From assembly GCA_035525055.1 (NCBI GenBank), contig DATLEZ010000084.1, positions 1 to 24,441 of the forward strand: a stretch of DNA of 24,441 nucleotides, given 5' to 3'. The notes beneath the pieces were generated by a model. It searched no databases and was not told the DNA's origin. It was given only the letters and a program-made list of their open reading frames with translations. This stretch comes from DATEEG01 sp035525055. GTDB taxonomy: Bacteria; Actinomycetota; Acidimicrobiia; Spongiisociales; ZC4RG35. Below are positions 1-7,133 of this stretch, piece by piece (positions within the stretch are counted from its first letter, which is position 1; each line of letters begins with the position of its first letter). The position numbers and the translations under genes were made by a program.

Positions 1-597
1 GGTGCGCAGATGGCGGATCCCCGGTGTGCCCATGTCGACGATGAACAACGCGTGCTGCTCCGCCTTGGGACCGCTGGTGAGCTTCCCCTGGAAGAAGACG
101 TAGTCCGAGAGGTTCGCTGAGGTGACGTGCCACTTGACGCCGTTGAGGATGTACTCGTCCCCTTCGCGTCGCGCGGTAGCTTCGAGATCGGAAACATCGG
201 AACCGGCGTTCTCCTCGGTGATCGCATAACACTCGTGCTTTTCACCGGCGATGGTTGGCAGGACGTATCGCTCCATCTGATACTGCGTCGCCACCTTCGG
301 CAGCCAGCTCGGTGGGGTGCTGATCAGCCACCCGAGGGCATTGGTGACCCGGCCGGACTGTTCGGCGATCAGCACCTGCTGGAGGGTGGTGTAGTCGTGG
401 CCGCCGAGCTCCGACGGCTGGTTGATTGCCGTCAACCCGAGCGCGTGAGCCAGCTTCTCATGGCGATCCTTGACATCGTCAGGGATCTCGCCGTTGTTCA
501 TCTCGGCGTGGACTTCCCAGGGGATCAATTCTTCATTGGCGAAGGTTCGGGTGCGTGCCCGAAGTTCCCGATCAGCTTCGCTCAGTCCGACCGCCAT
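1..597 (-). CDS. acyl-CoA dehydrogenase, N-terminal part (runs off the window)
   Basis: FAD-dependent acyl-CoA dehydrogenases oxidise the alpha-beta bond of acyl-CoA thioesters and pass electrons to ETF. The 199 codons visible cover the all-alpha N-terminal domain (about residues 1-120) and the start of the beta-domain. The family signature is clear: YAITEENAGSD (residues 124-134), then the typical LNGVKWHVTSA stretch (151-161) that lies against the flavin. The catalytic Glu, normally in the C-terminal half, is outside the window. The ATG at 597 is preceded by a strong purine-rich ribosome site (AGAGGAG). The gene is last of the visible minus-strand cluster and starts 34 bases after the amine oxidase stop, so co-transcription is likely. 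Family assignment is firm; the acyl substrate cannot be told. Confidence 0.9.
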   Translation of the reverse strand, partial: MAVGLSEADRELRARTRTFANEELIPWEVHAEMNNGEIPDDVKDRHEKLAHALGLTAINQPSELGGHDYTTLQQVLIAEQSGRVTNALGWLISTPPSWLPKVATQYQMERYVLPTIAGEKHECYAITEENAGSDVSDLEATARREGDEYILNGVKWHVTSANLSDYVFFQGKLTSGPKAEQHALFIVDMGTPGIRHLRT

Positions 598-631
598 GAC
601 CTCTCCTCTGAATCCTGAACCACCGTTCAGT

Positions 632-1810
632 CTACCTATAGGCGGCGAGGCGCGCCGCAGCGCGGATGCCGCTCTGAACTGCTCCCTCGATCGTCCCCGA
701 TCCGTTGATGTGCTCACCGGCAAACTCAATCCGGGCCGGCGGCCGATCAAAGGTGTCGAGCAATCTTCGCTGACCCGGACCCAGTGCCGAGTAACAGCCC
801 CTCGACCATTCCTCGGCGCCCCAATCGACGATCAATGGAACTCCGGCGGGCGCGTGATTCGGCATCGCCCGCCGCAAGAGTTCACTCCATTCGTCTTCGA
901 CAATCACCTTCTCGACTGCTCGCGCGGTACCGGCAAACGAGGTCACCGTGTATCCGTTTGGCCAGAACCAAACCGGGAGCTCGCTGGATTGACGAGCCCC
1001 GGTTGGAACGTCTCCAGCGACCGGTTGAACCAGTTTGGCAGCGGTTCCCATTTCGAGGGCGTTGATCGTTGTGATCAACGATTCGGGCAGCGCAGGCTCG
1101 AATTGGAGCTGACACAAGCTGGGGAGTGGTATCGCGATGACGACGGCGTCGGCTGCGTGGCTGTCTCCTTTGGTATCTGTCATTTCGACACCTGCAACCG
1201 AGTGCTGGACCGCCGCCACCGGGGCGGAGCGCCGAACGTCCGCCATGCTCGTTGCCAGGGACCGGGCGAGCCGCTGGTTGCCGCCATTGATGCGATAAGT
1301 CTTGCCGGAACCGACCCCAAACGAGCCCTCGAGTTCCTCAACGGCGACGCGATCGAGCGGGGCTGCTGCCGAGCCCTCCAATCGCGATCGGAGGACAGCC
1401 ATCGCCATCGAATGGCCATCGATCCCCTCCAGGAACTCCCCAACACTGATCCGTTCCCTTTCGTAATGGGTCAACCGGGCCAGCCGAGTTCGGACTTGCT
1501 CGAGCAAATGCGTATGCAGAGCGGCGGGCACAGATGGTGCTTCGATCGGATCACGATGCGTGAACTCGATACCAGTGTCGATCAGGTCCAAGCCAAAACG
1601 AGCCGCCAATGAGATAACGCCGCTATCGCCGTGGTGAATCCACTCGCCGCCGAGTTCGGCGACTGATCCGTTGGCGAGATTGGCCGACCACACCCGCCCG
1701 CCAACCCGATCACGCGCTTCGAGGACTGTGACCTGCCAACCGCTGCGGACTAGGAGGTCGGCCGCGGTAAGCCCGGCCATCCCGGCCCCAACAACGATGG
1801 CTGACGGCAT
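632..1810 (-). CDS. flavin-containing amine oxidase family protein
   Basis: A 392-residue FAD enzyme of the amine oxidase/monoamine oxidase superfamily, which oxidises amines or other CH-NH/CH-CH groups with O2 or another acceptor. The Rossmann dinucleotide motif VGAGMAG lies at residues 7-13, the ribose-binding Glu at 31 in VLEARDRVGGR, and the ELGGEWIH segment at 52-59. The C-terminal flavin motif is FAGEH followed by GTIEGAVQSG about 25 residues before the end. Length is near the usual 400-450. The ATG at 1810 has no good ribosome site; translation may depend on the upstream reading frame (1750-1992), which overlaps this start by 61 bases and has an excellent site. Substrate unknown; neighbours suggest amine or N-methyl compound catabolism (inference). 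Confidence 0.85.
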   Translation of the reverse strand: MPSAIVVGAGMAGLTAADLLVRSGWQVTVLEARDRVGGRVWSANLANGSVAELGGEWIHHGDSGVISLAARFGLDLIDTGIEFTHRDPIEAPSVPAALHTHLLEQVRTRLARLTHYERERISVGEFLEGIDGHSMAMAVLRSRLEGSAAAPLDRVAVEELEGSFGVGSGKTYRINGGNQRLARSLATSMADVRRSAPVAAVQHSVAGVEMTDTKGDSHAADAVVIAIPLPSLCQLQFEPALPESLITTINALEMGTAAKLVQPVAGDVPTGARQSSELPVWFWPNGYTVTSFAGTARAVEKVIVEDEWSELLRRAMPNHAPAGVPLIVDWGAEEWSRGCYSALGPGQRRLLDTFDRPPARIEFAGEHINGSGTIEGAVQSGIRAAARLAAYR

Positions 1811-1992
1811 GGGTTCAGTTTGGTCCTGAGTTTGAGGTGCACGGGCCTCGGTGCCGGTTCGGGTTTTGTGGGGACCGCGGGTAGTTCAGAATCAGCGAAG
1901 GAAAGTCGTGGCGCCGCCTTGTTTGGCCTGTGAGCGTCGCTCCTGCCGTCGGCGGGATCGACCCAGTTCCCATATAAGTAGAGCTGTTCCAT
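1750..1992 (-). pseudogene. aldehyde dehydrogenase N-terminal relic fused to repeat sequence
   Basis: An open frame of 80 codons begins with an ATG at 1992 behind a perfect ribosome site (AAGGAG, 5-base spacer) that directly follows the globin stop. The first 16 residues, MEQLYLYGNWVDPADG, look like the start of an aldehyde dehydrogenase (family members often open with LYI.GEWVD.A.G). After codon 16 (position 1945) the similarity stops and the frame runs into repeat copy A (1887-1942), then low-complexity Pro-rich sequence, ending inside the amine oxidase start. I read this as a dehydrogenase gene of which only the translation start survives. It might still be translated as a leader that couples to the amine oxidase. 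The match is short, so the family call is moderate. Confidence 0.5.
1887..1942 (+). repeat. dispersed repeat, copy A
   Basis: This block shares two exact words with positions 7036-7094 on the opposite strand: CAGAATCAGCGAAGGA (1887-1902) and TGTGAGCGTCGCTC (1929-1942), separated by 26 bases here and 29 bases there, with TTTGG just before the second word in both. Two long exact words in the same order and nearly the same spacing are not expected by chance. Copy A lies between the dehydrogenase relic and the amine oxidase, and its edge coincides with the end of dehydrogenase similarity. Confidence 0.7.
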
Positions 1993-2002
1993 GCGATCTC
2001 CT

Positions 2003-2482
2003 TCAATCCGGGGTGTTGCGAAGCCCGTGGGCGGTGTTTCCCAACTCGCGTTCGAGGTAGGTTCGGACGCTCTCGGTGGCACCGATGGCTTCGAGGGCCT
2101 GGCTCATGCACCGGGCCCACTCTTCGGCGGCATGAGTGTCGATGGGGAACGGCATGTGGCGGAGTCGCAGACGCGGGTGGCCCCGGCGCTCGAAGTAGAG
2201 CTGGGGGCCGCCCATCCATCCGCTGAGGAACTCGTAGAGCTTCTGGCGTGAGATCGACATGTCGGCGGGGAGCATTGCCCTGAGAACCGGCGACTCGGCA
2301 TCGACGATGTCATAGAACGTGTCCACGAGGGCTCGCACAGAGGCATCGCCACCGATCTCCTCATAGGGAGTCGGCGTCGAACCCCACGGGAATTTGTGGC
2401 TTGGGCGCGGACCTATCTGCTCGACGGTGGCTCCTTGTGCCGTTCGCTGCGACGGTAACCCGCGGGGTGCGTAAAGCTTCAC
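2003..2482 (-). CDS. group II truncated haemoglobin (GlbO-like)
   Basis: Small 2-on-2 globin that binds O2/NO at a haem. Numbering from the GTC at 2425: Y38 (B10) in DTFYDIV, the GGP turn at 72-74, RGHPRLRLRH with the proximal His at 90, MPFPI (91-95) and W103 (G8), all typical of group II. The start is unclear. The only in-frame ATG (2593) lies inside the flavoprotein gene; the GTG at 2482 used here has a weak site. A perfect AAGGAG (2431-2436) stands 5 bases before a GTC at 2425, which would give 140 residues, close to the family norm. The stop TGA overlaps the AAGGAG of the next reading frame, so coupling is expected. A globin inside a flavoenzyme cluster could deliver O2 or handle NO/peroxide (inference). 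Confidence 0.82.
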   Translation of the reverse strand: MKLYAPRGLPSQRTAQGATVEQIGPRPSHKFPWGSTPTPYEEIGGDASVRALVDTFYDIVDAESPVLRAMLPADMSISRQKLYEFLSGWMGGPQLYFERRGHPRLRLRHMPFPIDTHAAEEWARCMSQALEAIGATESVRTYLERELGNTAHGLRNTPD

Positions 2483-2549
2483 GGACCTCGCGTGAGAGGA
2501 GATCTGTGAAGGGAAACGCACCGTTTCGGTTCGAAAACCTTCACAGTTC

Positions 2550-4166
2550 TTAGTTCTTGGCCGCCACGTCCTTGAGGATCTGCTGGCTGGCAAGCTTGCC
2601 CGGGGCGCCCATCACGCATCCGCCGGGGTGGGTGCCGGATCCGCACTGGTAGTAGCCGTCGATCGGGGTGCGGTACTGGTTCCAGCCGGGGGCCGGGCGG
2701 AAGAAGAACATCTGGGGGGCGAGGAACTCGCCGGCGAAGATGTTCCCTTCGGACAGGCCAACGACCCGCTCGATGTCGAGGGGAGTGACGACCTCGCGAT
2801 GGAGGACGAGATCTGAGAAGCCGGGGAAGAATGACTCAAGAGTCTTCTGAACGTTGTCTCCGAATCCCTGACGCTCCTGGTCCCAGTCGCCCGGGGTGCC
2901 GTCCTTGTGCTTGAGGTGATAGGGGGCATACTGGACGAAGCAGCTCATCACGTGCTTTCCGGGCGGTGCCATGTCGGGGTCGATGGTCGATTGAATGGCG
3001 CAGTCGAGGTATGGCCGTGACGAGTACCAGCCGTATTTCGCCTCGTCGTAGGCCCGCTCGAGGTAGTCGATTGACGGGCCGATGTTCGTGAAGCCGCGGT
3101 ACTGATCGCCGCGGTCGCCCATGGCCGGGTATTTGGGCAGGCCACTCAGGGCGAAGTTGACCTTGGCTGAGGTGCCCTGGAACTTGAAGCGCTTGATGTT
3201 CTCGACCAGGTCGCTGGGAAGCTCGCGCGGATCCACCAGTTGCATGAAGGTCCGGCGGGGGTCGACGGCGCTGACAACGATGTCGGCTTCGATCTCGGTC
3301 CCATCCTCCAGAGCCACTCCAGTGGCGCGGCCGTTGGAGGTGATGACGTTCGAGACCGGCGATTCGAGAATGATCTCCGCTCCGAATGCCTGGGCCGCCC
3401 GGGCGAGGACCTGGGTGAAGCCACCGTTACCGCCCTTGTGGAAGGCCCACGACCCGAACACACCGTCGTGCTCGCCGAGGTTGTGATAGAGCAGCACCAG
3501 TCCCGATCCCTGGGAACGCGGCCCGACCTTGGTGCCGATGATGCTTGACGACGACAGGTAGCCCTTGAGAATGTCGCTCTCGAAGTAATCATCGAGAAAG
3601 TCGGCCGCGCTACCGGTCAGGAGCCTGACGGCGTTGTGGAGGACTCTGGGCTCCAGGCTCCGCATATGGCCGGCCAGCGCCGACATCGCCACCAGCTCCT
3701 CGGGATCCTTGCTGAAGAGATCGGGGGGAACGTTGTCGAGCAGCGGTTTCAGGGCCTGGCAGACCATGGTGATGTCGTGCTCGTATTGATCGAAGGCGTC
3801 GGCGTCGCGTTTTGAATGCCGGGCGATCTCATGGACGTTCTCGTTGCGATCCTGTCCGAACAGCACGTAATCGCCGTTTTCCATCGGGGCGAAGGTGGAC
3901 GGCATCAGCAATGGCATGAAACCGTGCTTGGTGAGTTCCAACTCGTGGATGATGTCGGGCCTGAGCAGCGATAACGCGTACGAGAAGGTCGTGAACCAGA
4001 AGCCCGGATGCAGCTCTTCGGTGATGGCCGCTCCGCCCACGAGATGGCGGCGTTCGATAATCAGGATCTTGAGCCCGGCCTTGGCTAGATAGGCACCGTT
4101 GGTAAGGCCGTTATGGCCGCCGCCGATGACGATGGCGTCGTACTTGCGCTGTGAAGGGGTTGACAT
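2550..4166 (-). CDS. PYROXD2/phytoene desaturase-like FAD oxidoreductase
   Basis: A 538-residue flavoprotein of the phytoene dehydrogenase-related group (COG1233), close in layout to PYROXD2-type proteins. The dinucleotide motif IGGGHNGL sits at 14-21, the acidic ribose ligand E38 in LIIERRHLVGGAA. The C-terminal region has GDWDQERQGF, IFAGEF, FFFRPAPGWNQYRTPI and GSGTHPGGCVMGAPG, the hallmark end of this subgroup. Length matches the family (about 520-560). The ATG at 4166 follows an AAAGGA site and lies 28 bases after the stop of the folate enzyme, so the two form an operon. Members are often called phytoene desaturases, but no other carotenoid gene is present and the real substrate is unknown. 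Confidence 0.88.
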   Translation of the reverse strand: MSTPSQRKYDAIVIGGGHNGLTNGAYLAKAGLKILIIERRHLVGGAAITEELHPGFWFTTFSYALSLLRPDIIHELELTKHGFMPLLMPSTFAPMENGDYVLFGQDRNENVHEIARHSKRDADAFDQYEHDITMVCQALKPLLDNVPPDLFSKDPEELVAMSALAGHMRSLEPRVLHNAVRLLTGSAADFLDDYFESDILKGYLSSSSIIGTKVGPRSQGSGLVLLYHNLGEHDGVFGSWAFHKGGNGGFTQVLARAAQAFGAEIILESPVSNVITSNGRATGVALEDGTEIEADIVVSAVDPRRTFMQLVDPRELPSDLVENIKRFKFQGTSAKVNFALSGLPKYPAMGDRGDQYRGFTNIGPSIDYLERAYDEAKYGWYSSRPYLDCAIQSTIDPDMAPPGKHVMSCFVQYAPYHLKHKDGTPGDWDQERQGFGDNVQKTLESFFPGFSDLVLHREVVTPLDIERVVGLSEGNIFAGEFLAPQMFFFRPAPGWNQYRTPIDGYYQCGSGTHPGGCVMGAPGKLASQQILKDVAAKN

Positions 4167-4194
4167 AGAGCAGTCCTTTGGTCAGGGCCTGGAG

Positions 4195-5424
4195 TCAGGA
4201 GGTCTTGCGGGGTGGATTGAACAAGGGCTGTCGGGCGACATGAGCGCCCACGAGCTCGTAGCGATGGTTGATCGTCACTTCCAGATTCACCCGGGTGCCC
4301 ACCCCCGACAGTTCCGGTCGAACCCTGCCGATGGCGATGTGTCGTTGGAGTATCGGCGAGTACATGAGGCTGGTGGCATATCCGACCCGCTTGTAGTCGT
4401 CGGTGTAGAGCATGTACTCCTCGGTGATGGGAGTGTGGTCCTTGGGCGGAACCAGCCCGGAGGAGTTGTATTTCTCGTCGTATTCCTTCCAATCGATCAG
4501 CAGGCCGACCAGCTTCCACCGTGAAGTTGCCTCGGACAACTCCCGACGGATCGCGTTGCGACCGATGAACGATCGATCCTCAGTGTCGATGTCGCGGAAC
4601 ATCCAACCGAAACCGAGTTCGATAGGAGTCGAGCGGTGATCGTCGTTCCATGCAAAGCGGCTCGACTCGAAGTCTGCGTTGAGAAGCAGGAGACCCGCCT
4701 CGATCCTGGCCATCAACAGAGCGGTTTGACCGAACGGCACGACTCCGTGACCCTGACTCGCCTCCATCAGGCGGTCCCAGGTGGCAATGGCATCGTCGGC
4801 GCCGACCCAGATCTCGTAGCCGAGGTCGCCGGTAAAGCCAGTCCGGGAGATGGTGACGGGGGCGTCGCCGATCTTGGCCTCGGTGAGATGGAAGTAGCCG
4901 ATCTCGGCCATCTCGGGGGCGAGCGTCTGGAGGATCTGCCGTGAGCGGGGGCCTTGGAAGGCAAGAGTGCCGATTTCCTCGGACACGTCCTCGATCTCGA
5001 CGGACTCGTATCCGATCAGGTTCTTGAAGTAGGCAAGATTGGGTTCGGCCGACGTCAGCAGGAATTCGTCGGCGTAGTTGCGAAGGATGACGCCGTCTTC
5101 GATCACGAATCCCCGGTCATCACACCAGAGGGTGTACTGGGCCTGGCCCGGGCGGCACTTGCGAATGCTTCGCGCAAGAACGCCGGACAGGAATTTCTCG
5201 GAGTCTTTCCCCGTGATGCGGTACTTGTACAGCGGGGAGGAGTCGAAGACGCCCGCCGAGTTCCGGATCGCGAAGTACTCGAACTTCTCGGACATCTGAT
5301 ACCGGTCGACGACCAGGTAACCGGACCAGTGACTCCACAGACCGGTCTGATTGGCCGCTTCGACGCGCGTGTGAAAGGGGGTCGTTTTGATGATCGGGTC
5401 TGCCCTCCTGCTGCTTGCTCTCAC
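4195..5424 (-). CDS. GcvT-like aminomethyltransferase/demethylase family protein
   Basis: Folate-binding enzyme of the GcvT fold, which moves one-carbon units from a methylated or aminomethyl donor to tetrahydrofolate. Visible family segments include GLWSHWSGYL, GVFDSSPLYKYRITGKD, the GQAQYTLWCDDRG beta-turn, LAFQGPRSRQIL, and GFTGDLGYEIWVG, then the C-terminal barrel with RVGYATS. About 400 residues is normal. No gcvP/gcvH is nearby, so a demethylase role on a methylated amine or sulfonium is more likely than glycine cleavage (inference). The start is in doubt: GTG 5424 lies within a likely -10 element, whereas a perfect AGGAGG (5404-5409) stands 9 bases before an ATC at 5394, where family similarity (IKTTPFHTR) begins. 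First gene of the minus-strand cluster. Confidence 0.85.
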   Translation of the reverse strand: MRASSRRADPIIKTTPFHTRVEAANQTGLWSHWSGYLVVDRYQMSEKFEYFAIRNSAGVFDSSPLYKYRITGKDSEKFLSGVLARSIRKCRPGQAQYTLWCDDRGFVIEDGVILRNYADEFLLTSAEPNLAYFKNLIGYESVEIEDVSEEIGTLAFQGPRSRQILQTLAPEMAEIGYFHLTEAKIGDAPVTISRTGFTGDLGYEIWVGADDAIATWDRLMEASQGHGVVPFGQTALLMARIEAGLLLLNADFESSRFAWNDDHRSTPIELGFGWMFRDIDTEDRSFIGRNAIRRELSEATSRWKLVGLLIDWKEYDEKYNSSGLVPPKDHTPITEEYMLYTDDYKRVGYATSLMYSPILQRHIAIGRVRPELSGVGTRVNLEVTINHRYELVGAHVARQPLFNPPRKTS

Positions 5425-5451
5425 CCTAGGGTCTGTTGGACAGTTGCACAA
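5423..5451 (-). promoter_or_regulatory. candidate sigma70-type promoter of the catabolic operon
   Basis: Reading the minus strand, TTGTGC (5451-5446) and TAGGGT (5428-5423) are separated by exactly 17 bases. Transcription would start near 5416, downstream of the GTG at 5424 and just ahead of the AGGAGG site. The -10 lies inside a perfect 10-base palindrome ACCCTAGGGT (5423-5432). Seen by eye only. Confidence 0.4.
5433..5443. promoter_or_regulatory. small inverted repeat, possible operator
   Basis: CTGT-TGG-ACAG forms an 11-base inverted repeat between the two divergent promoter candidates, next to the palindrome ACCCTAGGGT at 5423-5432. Its position would let one repressor control both directions; the TetR protein encoded at 6228 is a natural candidate. 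Short, so chance is possible. Confidence 0.25.
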
Positions 5452-5471
5452 TTAGCGCCCTGCGCTACTGT
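5444..5471 (+). promoter_or_regulatory. candidate sigma70-type promoter of the lipoprotein gene
   Basis: TTGCAC (5444-5449) and TACTGT (5466-5471) have a 16-base spacer and lie about 40 bases ahead of the lipoprotein ATG. The -35 box overlaps the -35 box of the opposite promoter (5446-5451), so the two polymerases would compete. Confidence 0.4.
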
Positions 5472-5509
5472 GTTCCGGTTGGGATCGCCGACATAAAGGG
5501 ACTTTGATC

Positions 5510-6175
5510 ATGACCAAGCGTCTTCTGATTGTTCTCGTGTTTTTGCTCGCCGCGTGTGGCGGCGCCAACGCCGCAACTACCACAACAGCCGACGAGGGCG
5601 GGGCCACGACCACGACGGTTGCCACATCTACGACTGAGGACGAAAGCACCAACGAAACCGTCGATCTCTCCGACATGCCTCAGGAGTGCATCGATGCTTT
5701 CGTTCACTTCCTGCAGGCGATCGAACCGGTGGTCGAAGACTTCGATTTCGAGACCGCCACGATGGACGACATAACAGCCATGAGCACCGAGCTGGAACCG
5801 CTAATAGAAGGCCCCACTGCTGAGATGGATGGCCTCAATTGCCCGGATGTCGACGCCACCGACGAGGAGGCGTTTGCGGCCATGATCGACATAGCTGAGC
5901 GAGAAGCCCCAGGGACCGTCGCCTATTTCCAATGGATTGAGACTTTCGCCTCGAGCGAGGGAGGCGAAGTTGCAAGCAGCGGAGACTGCGAAACCGATAT
6001 CGAGGCCATGGAGGCCCTCATCGCCGACAAGGAGACGATGGGCAGCCTGACCTTTCCCGAGCTGACCGGGTTCGGGGAGCTGATGACGGCGATCACCACC
6101 GAGTGCAGTGCCGATCGCGTCGAGGAGTTCTTCGATCAACCTGAGGTCGAAGCGTTCATGAACTCCGGAGGCTGA
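5510..6175 (+). CDS. lipoprotein with Thr-rich linker, function unknown
   Basis: A secreted lipoprotein of 221 residues that I cannot place in a named family. It opens with a short basic end and hydrophobic helix ending in the lipobox LAAC (Cys16), followed by a low-complexity Thr/Ala/Glu linker to about residue 50, typical of surface lipoproteins that must reach through the wall. The mature part is strongly acidic, predicted alpha-helical, with four further Cys (in QECID, NCPDV, DCETD and ECSAD) that could make two disulfides outside the cell. The ATG at 5510 is chosen over the TTG two codons earlier because AAGGGA lies 8 bases before it. It is divergent from the catabolic operon and 52 bases ahead of the TetR gene. 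Confidence 0.75.
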   Translation: MTKRLLIVLVFLLAACGGANAATTTTADEGGATTTTVATSTTEDESTNETVDLSDMPQECIDAFVHFLQAIEPVVEDFDFETATMDDITAMSTELEPLIEGPTAEMDGLNCPDVDATDEEAFAAMIDIAEREAPGTVAYFQWIETFASSEGGEVASSGDCETDIEAMEALIADKETMGSLTFPELTGFGELMTAITTECSADRVEEFFDQPEVEAFMNSGG

Positions 6176-6181
6176 GTGCAT

Positions 6182-6201
6182 CCCCGGTGGTGACACCAGG
6201 G
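6182..6201 (+). terminator. hairpin after the lipoprotein gene
   Basis: CCCCGGTG and CACCAGGG pair with one mismatch around a GTGA (GNRA-type) tetraloop, just after the lipoprotein stop. There is no T tract, so this may be a weak terminator or an mRNA-stabilising hairpin, with read-through into the TetR gene. Confidence 0.3.
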
Positions 6202-6227
6202 CCGGGAGACATTGGCGGGATCGGGTA

Positions 6228-6842
6228 ATGGCGCGCATGAGTCCAGAGGAACGCCGACACGCGATCGTTGATGCTGCGCTGGCAGTTGCCCTCAGGAAGG
6301 GCTTGGCGGCGACCACAGTGAGGGATGTGGCCGCCGAGATGGGTACGTCGAGCGGGCTCATTCACCACTACTTCGAGTCGATGGACGATGTCCTGGCTGC
6401 CGCATTCGAGAAGGCAGCCGCGGCCGACCTGGCCGTGACAACGGCGGCGATGGACTCGTCGAACGATCCGATCGACAAGCTCGTCGCGTACCTCGTCTCG
6501 TATACGAGGGTCGACCAGGACTGGGCGTTTCAGGTCTGGCTGGACGCTTGGGCCGAGGCCGCCCGCCGGCCCGCCGTCCAGAAAGCGTCGGTGAATCTCA
6601 ATGTCGCGTGGCAACAACTTCTGGTGAAGGCGATCGAGTCCGGGATCGAGCAGGGGGTCATGACTTGCTCCGAACCGGAGGCAGCCGCCTGGCGGATCTT
6701 GTCATTGCAGGATGGCCTTTCGCTGCAGGTAGTGGCCCACGGCACGATCCTCGATCGGATCACTGTGAGCGATTGGGTGGCCCGCCTGGCCGAGATGGAA
6801 CTAGGCCTCGCCGAAAGATCCCTGGAGGAACGTAGGCAGTAG
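6228..6842 (+). CDS. TetR/AcrR family transcriptional regulator, BetI-like
   Basis: A 204-residue one-component repressor. The N-terminal helix-turn-helix covers about residues 8-58: RRHAIVDAALAVALRKG, then the recognition part TTVRDVAAEMGTSSGLIHHYF. The C-terminal ligand/dimer domain has the layout of the BetI-type (TetR_C_6) group, with QVWLDAWAEA and the WRILSLQDGLSL segment. BetI-type regulators often sense choline, polyamine or other catabolic ligands, which fits the amine/folate genes transcribed away from 5.4 kb (inference). The ATG at 6228 has only a poor ribosome site; a second ATG lies three codons on. The C-terminus runs into a heptad tandem array: the last codons CGT AGG CAG TAG are repeat sequence, so the original end may have been altered. 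Confidence 0.88.
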   Translation: MARMSPEERRHAIVDAALAVALRKGLAATTVRDVAAEMGTSSGLIHHYFESMDDVLAAAFEKAAAADLAVTTAAMDSSNDPIDKLVAYLVSYTRVDQDWAFQVWLDAWAEAARRPAVQKASVNLNVAWQQLLVKAIESGIEQGVMTCSEPEAAAWRILSLQDGLSLQVVAHGTILDRITVSDWVARLAEMELGLAERSLEERRQ

Positions 6843-6880
6843 GCAGATGTCAGTCGGCAGTAGGCAGTAGGCAGGAAGTA
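6832..6880 (+). repeat. heptanucleotide tandem array
   Basis: Six head-to-tail 7-base units from 6832 to 6873: GTAGGCA twice, GATGTCA, GTCGGCA, GTAGGCA twice, then a decayed GGAAGTAGG. The array supplies the TetR stop codon (TAG, 6840-6842). The same 7-base rhythm recurs around 11410-11487. It resembles the short tandemly repeated heptamers known from cyanobacteria in form, not necessarily in origin. Confidence 0.8.
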
Positions 6881-6934
6881 GGGGGCGGTGGTCGAGCCGC
6901 CATCGAGGGTGAGCGAGGAGCAGCGAAGAGCACC

Positions 6935-7094
6935 GAAGGAGGGGGAGACGGCGTTCTTTGTCATGTGAGCATCGGTCCCTACGTTCTTTGGCGCCACAGC
7001 TACCAATACGACGTTGTGAGGCCAAAGAAGGTGTAGAGCGACGCTCACATACCAAAGAAGAGGAGCGGAGGCCGAGCGTCCTTCGCTGATTCTG
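6935..7094. repeat. long imperfect inverted repeat, with dispersed-repeat copy B in its right arm
   Basis: Two arms pair across a ~28-base centre (6993-7020): GTTCTTTGGC with GCCAAAGAAG (6983-6992/7021-7030), ATGTGAGC with GCTCACAT (6963-6970/7043-7050), GTTCTTTG with CCAAAGAAG (6953-6960/7052-7060), and GAAGGA with TCCTTC (6935-6940/7079-7084). The right arm (7036-7094) matches copy A at 1887-1942 on the opposite strand. The gap 6843-7149 holds no convincing gene; this looks like a non-autonomous palindromic element (MITE/REP-like) or a large RNA hairpin. Confidence 0.65.
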
Positions 7095-7133
7095 GAATAC
7101 GCGCTGCTGCCGGTTCGTCTCGAATTCTTGGCC

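Noticed and set aside
127..618. Plus-strand open frame of 163 codons at the left edge
   Set aside because: It is the shadow of the minus-strand acyl-CoA dehydrogenase, whose signature motifs are unmistakable.
470..1612. Plus-strand open frame of 380 codons
   Set aside because: Long, but antisense to the amine oxidase, rich in Arg/Pro, and with no family features; GC-rich shadow.
1815..2219. Minus-strand frame of 134 codons over the globin end
   Set aside because: Arg/Pro/His-rich shadow; the globin frame in the same place has proper haem-pocket residues.
4195..5424. True glycine cleavage T protein (gcvT)
   Set aside because: No gcvH or gcvP nearby; the neighbours are flavoproteins and the family includes many other folate-dependent demethylases.
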